DNA of 25,108 nucleotides from Bacteroidota bacterium (GCA_023392945.1 JAEWNB010000182.1:1-25108); one strand, 5' to 3'; counted from the stretch's first letter, positions 13,815-22,760 are shown. Program-made: numbers and translations. Notes: generated by a model from the letters alone, not told the origin.

Positions 13815-14999
13815 TCAGCTTTTCTCAAGTTGTAATTTTACATCATTAAGCACATTCATATAGTTGATAAAGGCTTGATAAGGAGATTGATATACTTCAA
13901 AATTGCGCAATACGGTTTGTTGAGGAAACCATTTTGTCCCCATATAGTTAAAGTGGTCTGCTGATTGAAGACGGAGCCAGTTCAACTTTGCATCTTCATT
14001 CTCGGATTCATTGTATAACTCTTCCAGTTTGAAAAGCTGATGAAAAGCTTCCTGCTGAAGCTCATTTCCCAGCCATTCATTAGTGTCTTTTTCTTCTCCG
14101 GAGCAAGAAATAGCCCAAGGGGCATGCATGGTTGATGCAGGTATATCCATGTCAAGAACATCAGAAGGTCTTATGAGGCTAAATTCATCAGATTTACATA
14201 ATTGAGAAAATAAGGAGTAAAAGAAGTCAAAAATACCGGTCTCTGAGGTGTGATATTCCCCAATTGTCTCATAGTCAAGATAAAGATTTATAAAAGGAGA
14301 TTCTTCAGGAGTCTGCCTTAAAAAACCGATCATTTTTTCAGCAGTCATAGGATACATATCCCAGTTCTTGTCCCTGAATCTAAGGGTAATATCGTCGCAA
14401 AGTCTGTAACTGCGAAGCAAAAGCTTCAGATCCGTTTGATAAGGATTGCAGTATATAAATCCGGGCTTTTTCCATCCCAAAATATGCTTGGCCCCTTCCG
14501 TTAAAGCCAATTTATAACCGGCTTCGTAAATCCATTCTCCGATTTCATCAGAATAAATGATTTCTGTGTTGCAAAAAGAGGTAGGGGAGATTCCAAAAGT
14601 TTCGTCCAGAAATTTTTCCTGTAATTTTATCTGTTCCAAAAAAGTGGTTTTATTATTCAGAGCAGCAAGGCTGTGGGTAAATGTGTTACCGGTGATTTCA
14701 ACTCTACCGGTATCAATAAGCTTTTTAAAACTATCAATCACTTCAGGGCAATAATCTTGAAACAATTTCAGAGAGCTTCCGGCAATGCTGAAACTGACAC
14801 AGAACTTGTCGCCATATTTATGGATAAGATCCAGTAACATTTTGTTGGCAGGGAGATAACACCTCTCTGCAAGTCGCCTTGTAATGTAGTTATTTTGAAA
14901 ATCGTCGAAGTAGTGATGATTTTCATTAATATCGAAAAATCTGTAAGTCCTTAAACGGTAGGGCTGACTAATCTGGAAATGAAAACATACTGAGTGCAT
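13815..14999 (-). CDS. Glycoside hydrolase family 57 protein (alpha-amylase-like)
   Basis: A GH57 enzyme, a retaining alpha-glucan hydrolase or 4-alpha-glucanotransferase family with a (beta/alpha)7 barrel. Family signs are the N-terminal VCFHFQISQPYRLR, then RTYRFFDIN, FCVSFSIAGSSL, VEITGNTFTHSL and FCNTEIIYSDEIGEW. In the last, the Glu of NTE corresponds to the GH57 nucleophile region. LALTEGAKHILGWKKPG is also a Bacteroidetes GH57 stretch. It gives 394 residues from the ATG at 14999; the longer frame from 15041 would run into the upstream glycosyltransferase and lacks family similarity there. Probably cytosolic, since no signal peptide is seen, acting on glycogen or maltooligosaccharides together with the adjacent synthase-like and debranching enzymes. 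It starts 16 bp after the glycosyltransferase gene. Confidence 0.9.
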   Translation of the reverse strand: MHSVCFHFQISQPYRLRTYRFFDINENHHYFDDFQNNYITRRLAERCYLPANKMLLDLIHKYGDKFCVSFSIAGSSLKLFQDYCPEVIDSFKKLIDTGRVEITGNTFTHSLAALNNKTTFLEQIKLQEKFLDETFGISPTSFCNTEIIYSDEIGEWIYEAGYKLALTEGAKHILGWKKPGFIYCNPYQTDLKLLLRSYRLCDDITLRFRDKNWDMYPMTAEKMIGFLRQTPEESPFINLYLDYETIGEYHTSETGIFDFFYSLFSQLCKSDEFSLIRPSDVLDMDIPASTMHAPWAISCSGEEKDTNEWLGNELQQEAFHQLFKLEELYNESENEDAKLNWLRLQSADHFNYMGTKWFPQQTVLRNFEVYQSPYQAFINYMNVLNDVKLQLEKS

Positions 15000-15015
15000 G
15001 ATATTATGTTTTAAG

Positions 15016-16290
15016 TTATACAAATTTTTTGTAGATATCAATCAATTTAAGGGCAGTATTCTCCCATTTTAAATTGTCAATATCTTCTTTTCCTTTTGTG
15101 GCGAAGAAAGAGGAAAGAGCCTGATAATGCAGAATTCCGTAAATAGCATCCGCCATCGCATCAATATCCCAAAAATCAACTTTCATCGCATACTGAAGAA
15201 CTTCAGCCACTCCGGATTGTTTGGAAATAACAACCGGAACATGGGCGCTGATGGCTTCAAGGGGAGAAATGCCAAAGGGTTCTGAAATGGAAGGCATCAC
15301 ATAAACATCACTCATCCCGAACATCTTGCTAATCTCCTCGCCACGAAGAAATCCGGTAAAATGAAATTTATCTGAGATGCCCAGCTCGGCAACCCGCTTA
15401 ATGACATGTGTCATCATGTCCCCGTCTCCGGCTAATACAAAACGCACATTGTCATCCTTTTCCAATATTTTTTTGGCAGTTTCTACAAAATAATCAGGAC
15501 CTTTTTGGAAAGTAACTCTTCCAAGAAAAGTGACAATTTTTTCTTGGACAAATTTCTCTTTCTTTATTTCCTTGTTAAAGGGCTCAATGGCGTTGTGTAA
15601 AGTAAAAACTTTCTCTTCAGGAATCCCGTACTTCTCAATCACAATTTTTCGTGTCAGGTCGCTAACGGCACAGACTGCATCAGCAGTCATCATCCCTTCA
15701 CGTTCAATATTGAATACATACTCGTTGAGGTTATTCTCCCCGGAGCGGTCATATTCAGTGGCATGGATATGGAGAATTAACGGTTTCCCACTTACTTTTT
15801 TTGCTATAATACCTGCCTTGTAAGTTAGCCAATCATGAGCATGGATAATGTCGAAATCCTGATTTTTAGCTAATTCTGCTGCAACAATTGCGTAATGCTC
15901 AACTTCTTCAATAAGATTCTCGCCATAAGTACCACTGAAGAAATATTTACGTTTATCAGAATTGTTCTTTTCAAAGGTCTCGCTTTCAATTTGGTTTATA
16001 ACATTATAGTAGTCATCTAACCCAATATAGGGCACTAATTTCGATTTAATTTCAACAAAAGCCACATTGTGATTTTGTTTGAAAAATTCGGAATGTCTGG
16101 GATCAATCTCAACTTCACTGGCACTGATTATTTTAATCATGGTTTGGTCTTCATCACCGCTGGCTCTGGGCATCACAAAAATCACCTCAACATTGTTCTT
16201 TGCCAATCCTTTGGTAAGCCCAAAACAGGCCGTTCCAAGCCCTCCTGATATATGTGGCGGAAATTCCCATCCAAACATTAGTACTTTCAT
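15016..16290 (-). CDS. Glycosyltransferase family 4/5 protein, probable glycogen synthase
   Basis: GT-B fold glycosyltransferase of 424 residues. The N-terminus MKVLMFGWEFPPHISGGLGT has the K-x-G-G-L-like loop of starch/glycogen synthases in the form GGLGTA. FDIIHAHDWLTYKAG (around 152-166) is the acceptor-domain histidine region. TFLGRVTFQKGPDYF (about 259-273) opens the donor domain, and EPFGISPLEA (about 335-344) is the E-x7-E nucleotide-sugar-binding motif. In Bacteroidetes this protein, flanked by a debranching enzyme and a GH57 protein, is generally taken as the glycogen synthase; ADP- or UDP-glucose preference cannot be read from the sequence. It lies 16 bp from each neighbour in a tight operon. 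Confidence 0.92.
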   Translation of the reverse strand: MKVLMFGWEFPPHISGGLGTACFGLTKGLAKNNVEVIFVMPRASGDEDQTMIKIISASEVEIDPRHSEFFKQNHNVAFVEIKSKLVPYIGLDDYYNVINQIESETFEKNNSDKRKYFFSGTYGENLIEEVEHYAIVAAELAKNQDFDIIHAHDWLTYKAGIIAKKVSGKPLILHIHATEYDRSGENNLNEYVFNIEREGMMTADAVCAVSDLTRKIVIEKYGIPEEKVFTLHNAIEPFNKEIKKEKFVQEKIVTFLGRVTFQKGPDYFVETAKKILEKDDNVRFVLAGDGDMMTHVIKRVAELGISDKFHFTGFLRGEEISKMFGMSDVYVMPSISEPFGISPLEAISAHVPVVISKQSGVAEVLQYAMKVDFWDIDAMADAIYGILHYQALSSFFATKGKEDIDNLKWENTALKLIDIYKKFV

Positions 16291-16306
16291 CTCTTTTATT
16301 TTTTCG

Positions 16307-18265
16307 TTAGAGTATTAATAGATTCTTTTTTCCGATTTCTATCAAATATTTAATATATAACAAGGCACTTACACTCCATGCCTGCGAAATACATCCGTTA
16401 GGTCTGTGTGGCGGATCCCCGTCATATACTTCGGCAATAGAGGTCATGCCGTAATCCTTAACGCAGCTTTCAAAATTAAATAGTATTTTTTCCAAAACAG
16501 GATATGCCGACTTCTGGAATACCGCAATCATCCCGTCTGCAAAAGGAGCAAGTAGCCACGGCCAGCAAGTTCCTTGATGATAAGCAGAATCCCTTTCAGC
16601 CTGATTTCCGGTGTAATGTCCCTTATAATCCGGATCGTTGGGCGATAGTGTTCGAATGCCTCTGTCGGTAAGTAACTCTTCCAGACATTTTTTTAGGATT
16701 AGTTGTTTGATCTTTTCACTTATTGGAGAAAATGGCAAAGCGGTAATGATCATCATATTGGGGCGTACCTGGAAATTTTTGTATTCCCCATCAACGTAAT
16801 CGGCAAGGTATCCTTTCTCTTTTGACCAGAAAGTTTCTTTAAATAGTGCCGGGAAGTTGGTTATTATTTCTTTCCATTCTTCAATAAATTCTTTATCTTT
16901 TGCATATTCGGCCATATCTGATGCAAATCGCAGGGCGTTGTACCATAAGCCGTTAATTTCCACCTGACAACCTGTGCGTGGGGTTACCGGAACTCCGTTG
17001 ACAATGGCATCCATCCAGGTTAAAGCCATGCCCTCTCCACCGGCGTAGATTAGTCCATTTTCCAACATTTTGATGTTGAATAAAGACCCTTTTTTGTAAG
17101 CATTTAAAATCCCTTTAATCACTTCTCCATACTCTTTCCAGATTCTCTTTTCACTTTTAGTATAGGAAGTGTATATCTGCAAGGTTCTGAAAAACCACAA
17201 AGGAGCATCGACAGAATTATAAGAGGCAGTTTCACCGCTCCCAATATTGGGAAATAAACCGTTTTGCATTTCCGAAAGCATGCTGTCCATGATCTCTTTA
17301 CAAAGATCAGGCTTATTGATTGCTAAGGTTAGTCCCGGAAGTGCAATAAAGGTATCCCTTCCCCAACGGTTAAACCAGGGATATCCGGCAATAATTTGAG
17401 TTTTTCCATTTCTTTTGACAATAAACTGTTCGGCGGCATTTTGAAGACAGTTGAAATAACTTGAATGAGAGGTCATTTTAAGCATCTCATTGGCAAATAA
17501 AGTATCAATATCCTTGGGAGAGATGGCTTTTGTTCCAATGGAAAGATAAATTTCCGCATTTGAAATCTGAACAGTAATTTTCCCGAGATTTATCAAGTCT
17601 TCATGTCCCTCATAGCCTCTATTGATCTCCTGTTCATATTCAATGTTTTTGTACCAAACAGGGCCATGCTCATAGTAAATTTTGTCAGATGCCTGAAAGC
17701 AAACCGGAGTATAATTCGGATATAAACAGTATTCAACTCCTTGTTCTACAAGGTTGTAATTGGTATTGACGGCACTATTCTCGTGAGTAAGAGCATGGAT
17801 TTGCCTAAAAGCTAATAAAGGCTGAAATTGTATGGAAGCAGATTCAAAGGCATCCAAGATCGTGTATTTGATAATTACTCTGTCAGAATCACTTAGAAAA
17901 AGAATCTCTTTTTTGAAATTGAATTTTCCGACTCTGTATTGATAGGTGGGAATAGGGTAGGGAACAAATTGCTGAAGATATTTATTGCCTTTAGGGTCAA
18001 TAACATTTCCTTTATATTGATTAATTCCAAGATGAAATTCCATGTTGTCAATGATGATGGCTTCGTTAAGATTGGAAACCAATACATGTCGCTCTTGATC
18101 AATCTTATCCTGGGGAACAATAAAAAGCCCATGATATTTTCTGGTATTTAAGCCAATGATAGTGGAAGAGGCAAATGAGCCTGTGCGACTTGATCTTAAA
18201 ATTTCTTTGCTTTTTGAATAAGTTAAATTGGCTAACTTATCTTTATCGCATTCAATGTAGTTCAT
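16307..18265 (-). CDS. Amylo-alpha-1,6-glucosidase (glycogen debranching enzyme)
   Basis: A 652-residue protein with an N-terminal GDE_N domain (about 1-230, a beta-sandwich with TGSFASSTIIGLNTRKYHGL) and a C-terminal (alpha/alpha)6 GH133 catalytic domain. Landmarks are the GYPWFNRWGRDTFIALPGL stretch around residues 293-311, with the conserved Asp, GETASYNSVDAPLWFFR, and SIAEVYDGDPPHRPNGC near 608-624, with the conserved Glu. These match bacterial amylo-alpha-1,6-glucosidases that remove branch points from glycogen; no separate transferase domain is present. It is the first gene of the alpha-glucan operon: its own -7 box lies just upstream and the glycosyltransferase follows by 16 bp. No signal peptide, so cytosolic. 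Confidence 0.95.
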   Translation of the reverse strand: MNYIECDKDKLANLTYSKSKEILRSSRTGSFASSTIIGLNTRKYHGLFIVPQDKIDQERHVLVSNLNEAIIIDNMEFHLGINQYKGNVIDPKGNKYLQQFVPYPIPTYQYRVGKFNFKKEILFLSDSDRVIIKYTILDAFESASIQFQPLLAFRQIHALTHENSAVNTNYNLVEQGVEYCLYPNYTPVCFQASDKIYYEHGPVWYKNIEYEQEINRGYEGHEDLINLGKITVQISNAEIYLSIGTKAISPKDIDTLFANEMLKMTSHSSYFNCLQNAAEQFIVKRNGKTQIIAGYPWFNRWGRDTFIALPGLTLAINKPDLCKEIMDSMLSEMQNGLFPNIGSGETASYNSVDAPLWFFRTLQIYTSYTKSEKRIWKEYGEVIKGILNAYKKGSLFNIKMLENGLIYAGGEGMALTWMDAIVNGVPVTPRTGCQVEINGLWYNALRFASDMAEYAKDKEFIEEWKEIITNFPALFKETFWSKEKGYLADYVDGEYKNFQVRPNMMIITALPFSPISEKIKQLILKKCLEELLTDRGIRTLSPNDPDYKGHYTGNQAERDSAYHQGTCWPWLLAPFADGMIAVFQKSAYPVLEKILFNFESCVKDYGMTSIAEVYDGDPPHRPNGCISQAWSVSALLYIKYLIEIGKKNLLIL

Positions 18266-18280
18266 TATTCTTTAATTTTT

Positions 18281-18289
18281 GCAAAGGTA
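18281..18289 (-). promoter_or_regulatory. Bacteroidetes-type -7 box for the alpha-glucan operon
   Basis: The minus strand reads TACCTTTGC, an exact TAnnTTTG match, 15 bases before the debranching enzyme ATG. This suggests that the operon starts here rather than being only read through from galE, which ends about 50 bases upstream without a visible terminator. Confidence 0.5.
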
Positions 18290-18341
18290 ATAAATAAATA
18301 TAGTAATTGGGTTTATAAAAAGTTGAGTTTTTGTTTCTTTT

Positions 18342-19370
18342 TTATTTTGATTTTTTGAGGTAATTCTCCCATTTCCAGGCAGATTCCATTATGTCTTCAA
18401 TGCCGTACCGGCAATGCCAGTTAAGGGTTTGATGAGCTTTGCTGCTGTCGCTGTAAATAGCGGGAATATCGCCGGGCCGACGATCTCCGATAACATAATT
18501 AAGTTTCACTCCGGTAACCGCTTCAAAGCTATGAATCATTTCCAACACAGTGTATCCGCTCCCACTTCCCAGATTAAATACTTCACAATTACGGTTGTTT
18601 TTCTCTTTAAGCAGGTATTCAAGTGCTTTGATATGAGCATCTGCAATATCGCTGACATGAATGTAGTCCCGAATGCAGGATCCGTCACGGGTGTCATAAT
18701 CTGTTCCGAAAACAGTCAGTTGCTTTAATTTGCCTATTCCTACCTGCGTGATGATGGGAAGCAGATTGTTGGGTTTGTCGGGTGATAATTCGCCGTTCAT
18801 GCCGCTCATATCTGCTCCGACAGGATTGAAGTACCGCAAAATAACGGCCTGAAGCCACGGGTGAAGTTTGGTATAGAAACGAATCATCTCTTCTCCAATT
18901 TGCTTTGTGTGCGCGTAAGGACAAAAGGGAATCCCTATCGGAGTCTCCTCATTGACGGGAAGTTTTGAAACATCACCGTAAATGGAACAGGATGACGAGA
19001 AAATTAAATTGGGGATTCTGAATTTTTCACAGGCTTCCAAAACATTTTCCAAACTGCCCAAATTGTTGCGATAATATTCTAATGGTTTTTCTACAGATTC
19101 AGGTACTGATTTCAGGGCCGCAAAATGAATAATCCCTTTTATATCTCGGTTCTCCTCAAAAATTCTGAAAAATTCTTTTTTGTTGCAAATATCTACTGCA
19201 TAATTTTTTACTTCAACACCGGTAATCTCTTTTATCCTCCCTATTGTTTCAGGAGTGGAACGAATATAACTATCCACCGACACTACTTCAAAGTTGCCAC
19301 CCCTAAGTAATTCTATTATGGTATGTGAACCAATATAGCCGGTTCCCCCGGTAACTAATAATTTAATCAT
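18342..19370 (-). CDS. galE: UDP-glucose 4-epimerase GalE
   Basis: Extended short-chain dehydrogenase that interconverts UDP-glucose and UDP-galactose. The NAD-binding TGGTGYIGSH lies at residues 8-17, FSSSCSIYGD carries the catalytic serine region, and the catalytic pair is Y152/K156 in PYAHTKQ. The RYFNPVGA, PNNLLP and RDYIHVSD motifs are all present. The ATG at 19370 gives 342 residues beginning MIKLLVTGG; the longer TTG start at 19391 adds residues inside the preceding gene and is unlikely. The start is one base after the stop of the phosphoesterase gene (TAA-A-ATG), implying translational coupling. It supplies UDP-sugars near an alpha-glucan operon, but the two are separated by a promoter box. 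Confidence 0.96.
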   Translation of the reverse strand: MIKLLVTGGTGYIGSHTIIELLRGGNFEVVSVDSYIRSTPETIGRIKEITGVEVKNYAVDICNKKEFFRIFEENRDIKGIIHFAALKSVPESVEKPLEYYRNNLGSLENVLEACEKFRIPNLIFSSSCSIYGDVSKLPVNEETPIGIPFCPYAHTKQIGEEMIRFYTKLHPWLQAVILRYFNPVGADMSGMNGELSPDKPNNLLPIITQVGIGKLKQLTVFGTDYDTRDGSCIRDYIHVSDIADAHIKALEYLLKEKNNRNCEVFNLGSGSGYTVLEMIHSFEAVTGVKLNYVIGDRRPGDIPAIYSDSSKAHQTLNWHCRYGIEDIMESAWKWENYLKKSK

Positions 19371-19371
19371 T

Positions 19372-20196
19372 TTATTTGTTTTTATCAACAATTAATTCTC
19401 CGATATGTTTGCCTTTATTGGCGACTTGCAAAATCCTGACTCCATTTACTATGTAGGGCTCAGAAAGAAATGTGTGGGTGTGACCTCCAATAATGATGTC
19501 GATACCGCCCACCTCTTTGGCTAAGGTAGTATCACAAACAGGATTTTCAGGATCCTCTGAGTCAAATCCTAAATGAGAAAGGCAGATAATTAAGTCGCAC
19601 TTTAAATCATTACGCAGCATTGGAACAAGAATCTTTGCACTTTCTATGGCATCGTGATAGGTGACAAGTTCTAATGTTTCAGGAGAGGTTAACCCTGTCA
19701 AATCTGTTGTTAATCCGAAAATGCCAATTTTAAAACCGGCTCTTTCCATAATTATAAATGGTTTTACTTCTCTTTTTAATAATCTGTTTTTAAAAGTGTA
19801 ATTGGCACAAACAACATCAAATTTTGCTTTTTTCAATCTTTTCGCCAACGCTTTTACTCCGTTGTCAAATTCATGATTCCCTAGTGTTGCCGCATCATAT
19901 CCCATCCTGTTCATTAACTCGATTTCCACATAGCCTTTGAAAAAATTAAAATAGGGAGTTCCCTGCGAAAAATCTCCTGCATCCAGTAATAATAACTGAG
20001 GATATTGAGCTCTCGTTTGAGTAATCATTTCATTGCGACGGAGCACACCTCCAACCAACCCTATCTCTTTATATTCAAAAGGCTCAATTTGACTGTGTGT
20101 ATCGTTAGTATGTAATATGGCTAAAACTCCATTTTGAGAAAATCCCGAAATGAGAAATGTGGTTATGATTATTAGAAGAATAAAGGCTTTCTTCAT
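19372..20196 (-). CDS. Secreted metallophosphoesterase, N-terminal half of a split 5'-nucleotidase
   Basis: Calcineurin-like phosphoesterase domain of the UshA/5'-nucleotidase type. The metal-binding motifs are intact: NDTHSQ (D32, H34), LDAGDFSQGTPYF, LGNHEFD, LSHLGFDSED and GGHTHTF. A signal peptide (MKKAFILLIIITTFLISGFSQ) begins at the ATG at 20196, which is preferred to the upstream in-frame ATG at 20238 that adds 14 hydrophilic residues before it. At 274 residues it holds only the catalytic domain. The substrate-binding C-terminal domain is encoded by the gene before it in the same operon, 25 bp away. Expected to hydrolyse nucleotides or other phosphoesters in the periplasm, with the two polypeptides together forming a UshA-like enzyme. 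Stop overlaps almost directly with the galE start. Confidence 0.93.
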   Translation of the reverse strand: MKKAFILLIIITTFLISGFSQNGVLAILHTNDTHSQIEPFEYKEIGLVGGVLRRNEMITQTRAQYPQLLLLDAGDFSQGTPYFNFFKGYVEIELMNRMGYDAATLGNHEFDNGVKALAKRLKKAKFDVVCANYTFKNRLLKREVKPFIIMERAGFKIGIFGLTTDLTGLTSPETLELVTYHDAIESAKILVPMLRNDLKCDLIICLSHLGFDSEDPENPVCDTTLAKEVGGIDIIIGGHTHTFLSEPYIVNGVRILQVANKGKHIGELIVDKNK

Positions 20197-20221
20197 TTTG
20201 TAAGGATTTAAAGTAAGGGGG

Positions 20222-21004
20222 TTAATTTTGATATTCAATGATTACGCGTTCATCAGTTTTGACATCAATAGTTTTGCCGGCGGCTGTGATTTTTTTTATT
20301 TGCGAAATGATGGCATCTCTGATCAAGAAGTTTGTGTATATGATTTTTTCTAAATGAATGTTATTTAATATTTTATCTCCACCTGTTGCGATAAAGTCAA
20401 TGGTAACCATCCTGTATATTCTCTCATTATCTATCTTTTCTTTGTTTAGTAAAATCTGATAAGGTTTATCATTTTGGTAAGTGACCATAACTTGTGAATA
20501 GGGCTGGTTGTTCTTGGCACTAAAAGAGTTGAATAATTTTTTTACCTCACTTCCTTTTAAAAGGATGATAACTACCTTATTTTCAAAAGGGAGAACTTTA
20601 AAAACAGTGCCTACACTGATTTTTCCTGCCGGGATATTACTGCGGATTCCCCCAAAATTGAGCAGCGAAAAATCAGCCGGAATGCCAAGATTGGTTTTAC
20701 AATAGTCCGAGCCGAAATAAAACAGCTCGTCTGTCAGGAAGTTGGATAGTGGGCTTGCAGGAGCAAATGACGATAAATTGGATGTTGCAGTTCCAATTTC
20801 CACTTCCATTTCAATCGACAGTTCTTTTTGTAATCTGTCAATGTAGGCTTTCATCTCCGGATCCGGTTTAGAATCATAAGTCGAATCCAACAATATTACC
20901 TTATAGCGGTAAGAAAAGTTAGGTTCGTTTTGTGCAACGGAGCTATATAAAAATAATAGGAATAAACAGAGTAATAGTGTTTTTCCTGTTTTTATGGGGA
21001 TCAT
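20222..21004 (-). CDS. Secreted 5'-nucleotidase C-terminal domain protein (split UshA)
   Basis: A 260-residue protein with a signal peptide (IPIKTGKTLLLCLFLLFLYS, then SVAQ) and the 5_nucleotid_C domain: SPLSNFLTDELFYFG, then LLNFGGIRSNIPAGKISVGT, VFKVLPFENKVVII and LLKGSEVKKLF. The FIATGGDKIL stretch closes the nucleotide-binding pocket in the family. It has no metallophosphoesterase domain; that is the next gene. The ATG at 21004 is chosen over a GTG at 21037 because the -7 box at 21039-21047 would start the transcript downstream of the GTG. It is first in the operon with the phosphoesterase and galE. This split with the C-terminal part first is seen in Bacteroidetes. Confidence 0.9.
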   Translation of the reverse strand: MIPIKTGKTLLLCLFLLFLYSSVAQNEPNFSYRYKVILLDSTYDSKPDPEMKAYIDRLQKELSIEMEVEIGTATSNLSSFAPASPLSNFLTDELFYFGSDYCKTNLGIPADFSLLNFGGIRSNIPAGKISVGTVFKVLPFENKVVIILLKGSEVKKLFNSFSAKNNQPYSQVMVTYQNDKPYQILLNKEKIDNERIYRMVTIDFIATGGDKILNNIHLEKIIYTNFLIRDAIISQIKKITAAGKTIDVKTDERVIIEYQN

Positions 21005-21038
21005 TATTCCGGCGTTTTTAAGGGTTTTTGTAGTCACT

Positions 21039-21047
21039 CCAAAAATA
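21039..21047 (-). promoter_or_regulatory. Bacteroidetes-type -7 box for the 5'-nucleotidase-galE operon
   Basis: The minus strand reads TATTTTTGG, fitting TAnnTTTG, about 35 bases before the ATG at 21004 and just after the terminator of the nitroreductase unit. No clear -33 element is seen. Confidence 0.4.
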
Positions 21048-21084
21048 AGAATTTTTATTATTAAAAAGTATTTTCAGTTAATTT

Positions 21085-21119
21085 AAATAAAAAACCCGCC
21101 TTGCAAAGTAAGGCGGGTT
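21085..21119 (-). terminator. Rho-independent terminator of the tyrS-nfeD-floA-nitroreductase unit
   Basis: On the minus strand AACCCGCCTT pairs perfectly with AAGGCGGGTT around a 7-nt loop (arms 21110-21119 and 21093-21102), followed by a T-run. It starts 20 bases after the nitroreductase stop. The GC-rich 10-bp stem plus T-tract is the clearest minus-strand terminator in the window. Confidence 0.9.
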
Positions 21120-21139
21120 AAAACCATTTGCAAAATTAA

Positions 21140-21757
21140 CTATTTAGGAAGACCAACCGGTTGGGCTAAAATAGCCTTTCCGTTAAATCCTATCAATTGT
21201 TTTATTTTTTCACGATCAATTCTTCCCAATACAACTGTATTCAAATTTTCTGAAGCACAATAGAGGTAAATATTCTGGCTGACATAGCCACAGTCAGTAG
21301 CTCCATAAAACTCCATGTTTTCGGGAGTCATATTTACCATTTTATCATAGTTGGCAACAAAAATTAAAAGAATTGGAGGTACAGGATCAAATTCCTGCAT
21401 GATCATATCTTGTAAGAATTTCCCCGTCTTTTTCAATAGTAAAATGTTTGCTTTGGGATCATAAAGATAAATGCCTTCAGGTAGAACGACATACATGTCA
21501 ATTTCCTGACAGTTTCTTGCTGATGGGGCGGTGCGTTTACCGTTGTCACGATTGATGCCGTTGCCTGCCCACAGCAAATCTGAAATTTGCTGATAGGAGA
21601 GTGCTTCGGGGGAGAATTCACGGGTAGATTTGCGTTCTGCAAGAGCTTCCATTAAAGGCTTGCCCCCGCTTTTTTTCGGTTCCGGAAGCCGGATATCCTG
21701 AGCATTCATAGAAATAATTATTTGAATTAATACAAGTGTAAAGACAATCCTTCTCAT
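21140..21757 (-). CDS. Secreted nitroreductase-family (SagB/ThcOx-like) flavoprotein
   Basis: A 205-residue protein with an N-terminal signal peptide (MRRIVFTLVLIQIIISMNAQ), followed by the FMN-binding nitroreductase fold: ERKSTREFSPEALSYQQISD, then LLWAGNGINR and KRTAPSARNCQEIDMYVV. The C-terminal part has DCGYVSQNIYLYCASENL and NTVVLGRID. This fits the SagB-type oxidoreductase subgroup. An exported nitroreductase is less usual than cytosolic ones; it would have to bind FMN outside the cytosol or be exported folded. No Tat RR motif of the full consensus is present (only an initial RR). Substrate unknown. It starts 6 bp after floA and ends the operon before a terminator. Confidence 0.88.
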   Translation of the reverse strand: MRRIVFTLVLIQIIISMNAQDIRLPEPKKSGGKPLMEALAERKSTREFSPEALSYQQISDLLWAGNGINRDNGKRTAPSARNCQEIDMYVVLPEGIYLYDPKANILLLKKTGKFLQDMIMQEFDPVPPILLIFVANYDKMVNMTPENMEFYGATDCGYVSQNIYLYCASENLNTVVLGRIDREKIKQLIGFNGKAILAQPVGLPK

Positions 21758-21763
21758 GACAGA

Positions 21764-22753
21764 TTATTTAATTTCGTTATCCTTTTTATTACTATGTCCG
21801 CTCTTGCTGATAGTATCACGCATCTGAGTATCGGATTTTAGATTTTCAAGTTTGTAATAATCCATTACACCAAAATTTCCTGAACGGAAAGCTTCTGCCA
21901 ATGCAAGTGGTACTTCGGCTTCGGCAAGGATTACCTTTGCACGGGCTTCCTGTGCCTTGGCTTTCATCTCCTGTTCTAAAGCAACAGCCATAGCTCTTCT
22001 TTCTTCGGCCTTGGCCTGAGCTATGTTTTTGTCGGCATTGGCTTGGTCCATTTGTAATAAAGCCCCAATATTTTTCCCTACATCAACATCTGCAATGTCA
22101 ATGGAGAGAATTTCAAATGCTGTGCCGGAATCAAGACCTTTGTTTAGAACTAATTTGGATATAGAATCAGGATTCTCTAAAACCATTTTGTGAGAAGCCG
22201 CTGAACCGATGGCAGTTACAATTCCTTCCCCTACACGAGCAATAATAGTCTCTTCCCCTGCTCCTCCAACTAATTGTCTAATGTTGGTTCTTACCGTAAC
22301 ACGAGCCTTGGCAATTAACTGAATTCCATCCTTGGCAACGGCAGCTACCGGAGGAGTGTCTATCACTTTTGGAATAACAGAAGTCTGAATGGCTTCCAAT
22401 ACATTTCTCCCTGCCAGGTCAATGGCGGTGGCCATCTTGAAATCCAGCGGAATATTCGCTTTTTCGGCTGATATTAGGGCGTTTACTACCGGTGTTACAT
22501 GACCTCCTGCTAAAAAATGGGCTTCTAACTGGTCTCTGTTAAGATTGGTAATACCCGCTTTTGTCCCGGTGATAAGGGCATTGACGATTAGACTCGGCGG
22601 AACTTTTCTCCAACGCATTAAAATTAATTGCAAAAGTGAAATTCTGACTCCGTTTAGTAAAGCATTAAACCACAATCCTACCGGAACCATCCAGAGGATG
22701 AAGATTAAGAAAAATAAACAGACTAAAAAAATGATAATTGTTGCTGCATTCAT
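21764..22753 (-). CDS. floA: Flotillin-like protein FloA
   Basis: Bacterial flotillin of the YqfA/UPF0365 family that organises functional membrane microdomains. It has one N-terminal membrane segment (about 3-27, IIIFLVCLFFLIFILWMVPV), then the SPFH-like region with GVRISLLQLILMRWRKVPPS and DLAGRNVLEAIQTS. A long Ala/Glu-rich coiled coil at about 235-300 (AEERRAMAVALEQEMKAKAQ, then EARAKVILAEAEVPLALAEA) is followed by the conserved FGVMDYYKLENLKSDTQMR. At 329 residues it has the usual length. It lies 7 bp after nfeD, its usual genomic and functional partner, and 6 bp before the nitroreductase gene. Confidence 0.96.
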   Translation of the reverse strand: MNAATIIIFLVCLFFLIFILWMVPVGLWFNALLNGVRISLLQLILMRWRKVPPSLIVNALITGTKAGITNLNRDQLEAHFLAGGHVTPVVNALISAEKANIPLDFKMATAIDLAGRNVLEAIQTSVIPKVIDTPPVAAVAKDGIQLIAKARVTVRTNIRQLVGGAGEETIIARVGEGIVTAIGSAASHKMVLENPDSISKLVLNKGLDSGTAFEILSIDIADVDVGKNIGALLQMDQANADKNIAQAKAEERRAMAVALEQEMKAKAQEARAKVILAEAEVPLALAEAFRSGNFGVMDYYKLENLKSDTQMRDTISKSGHSNKKDNEIK

Positions 22754-22760
22754 GATAATT

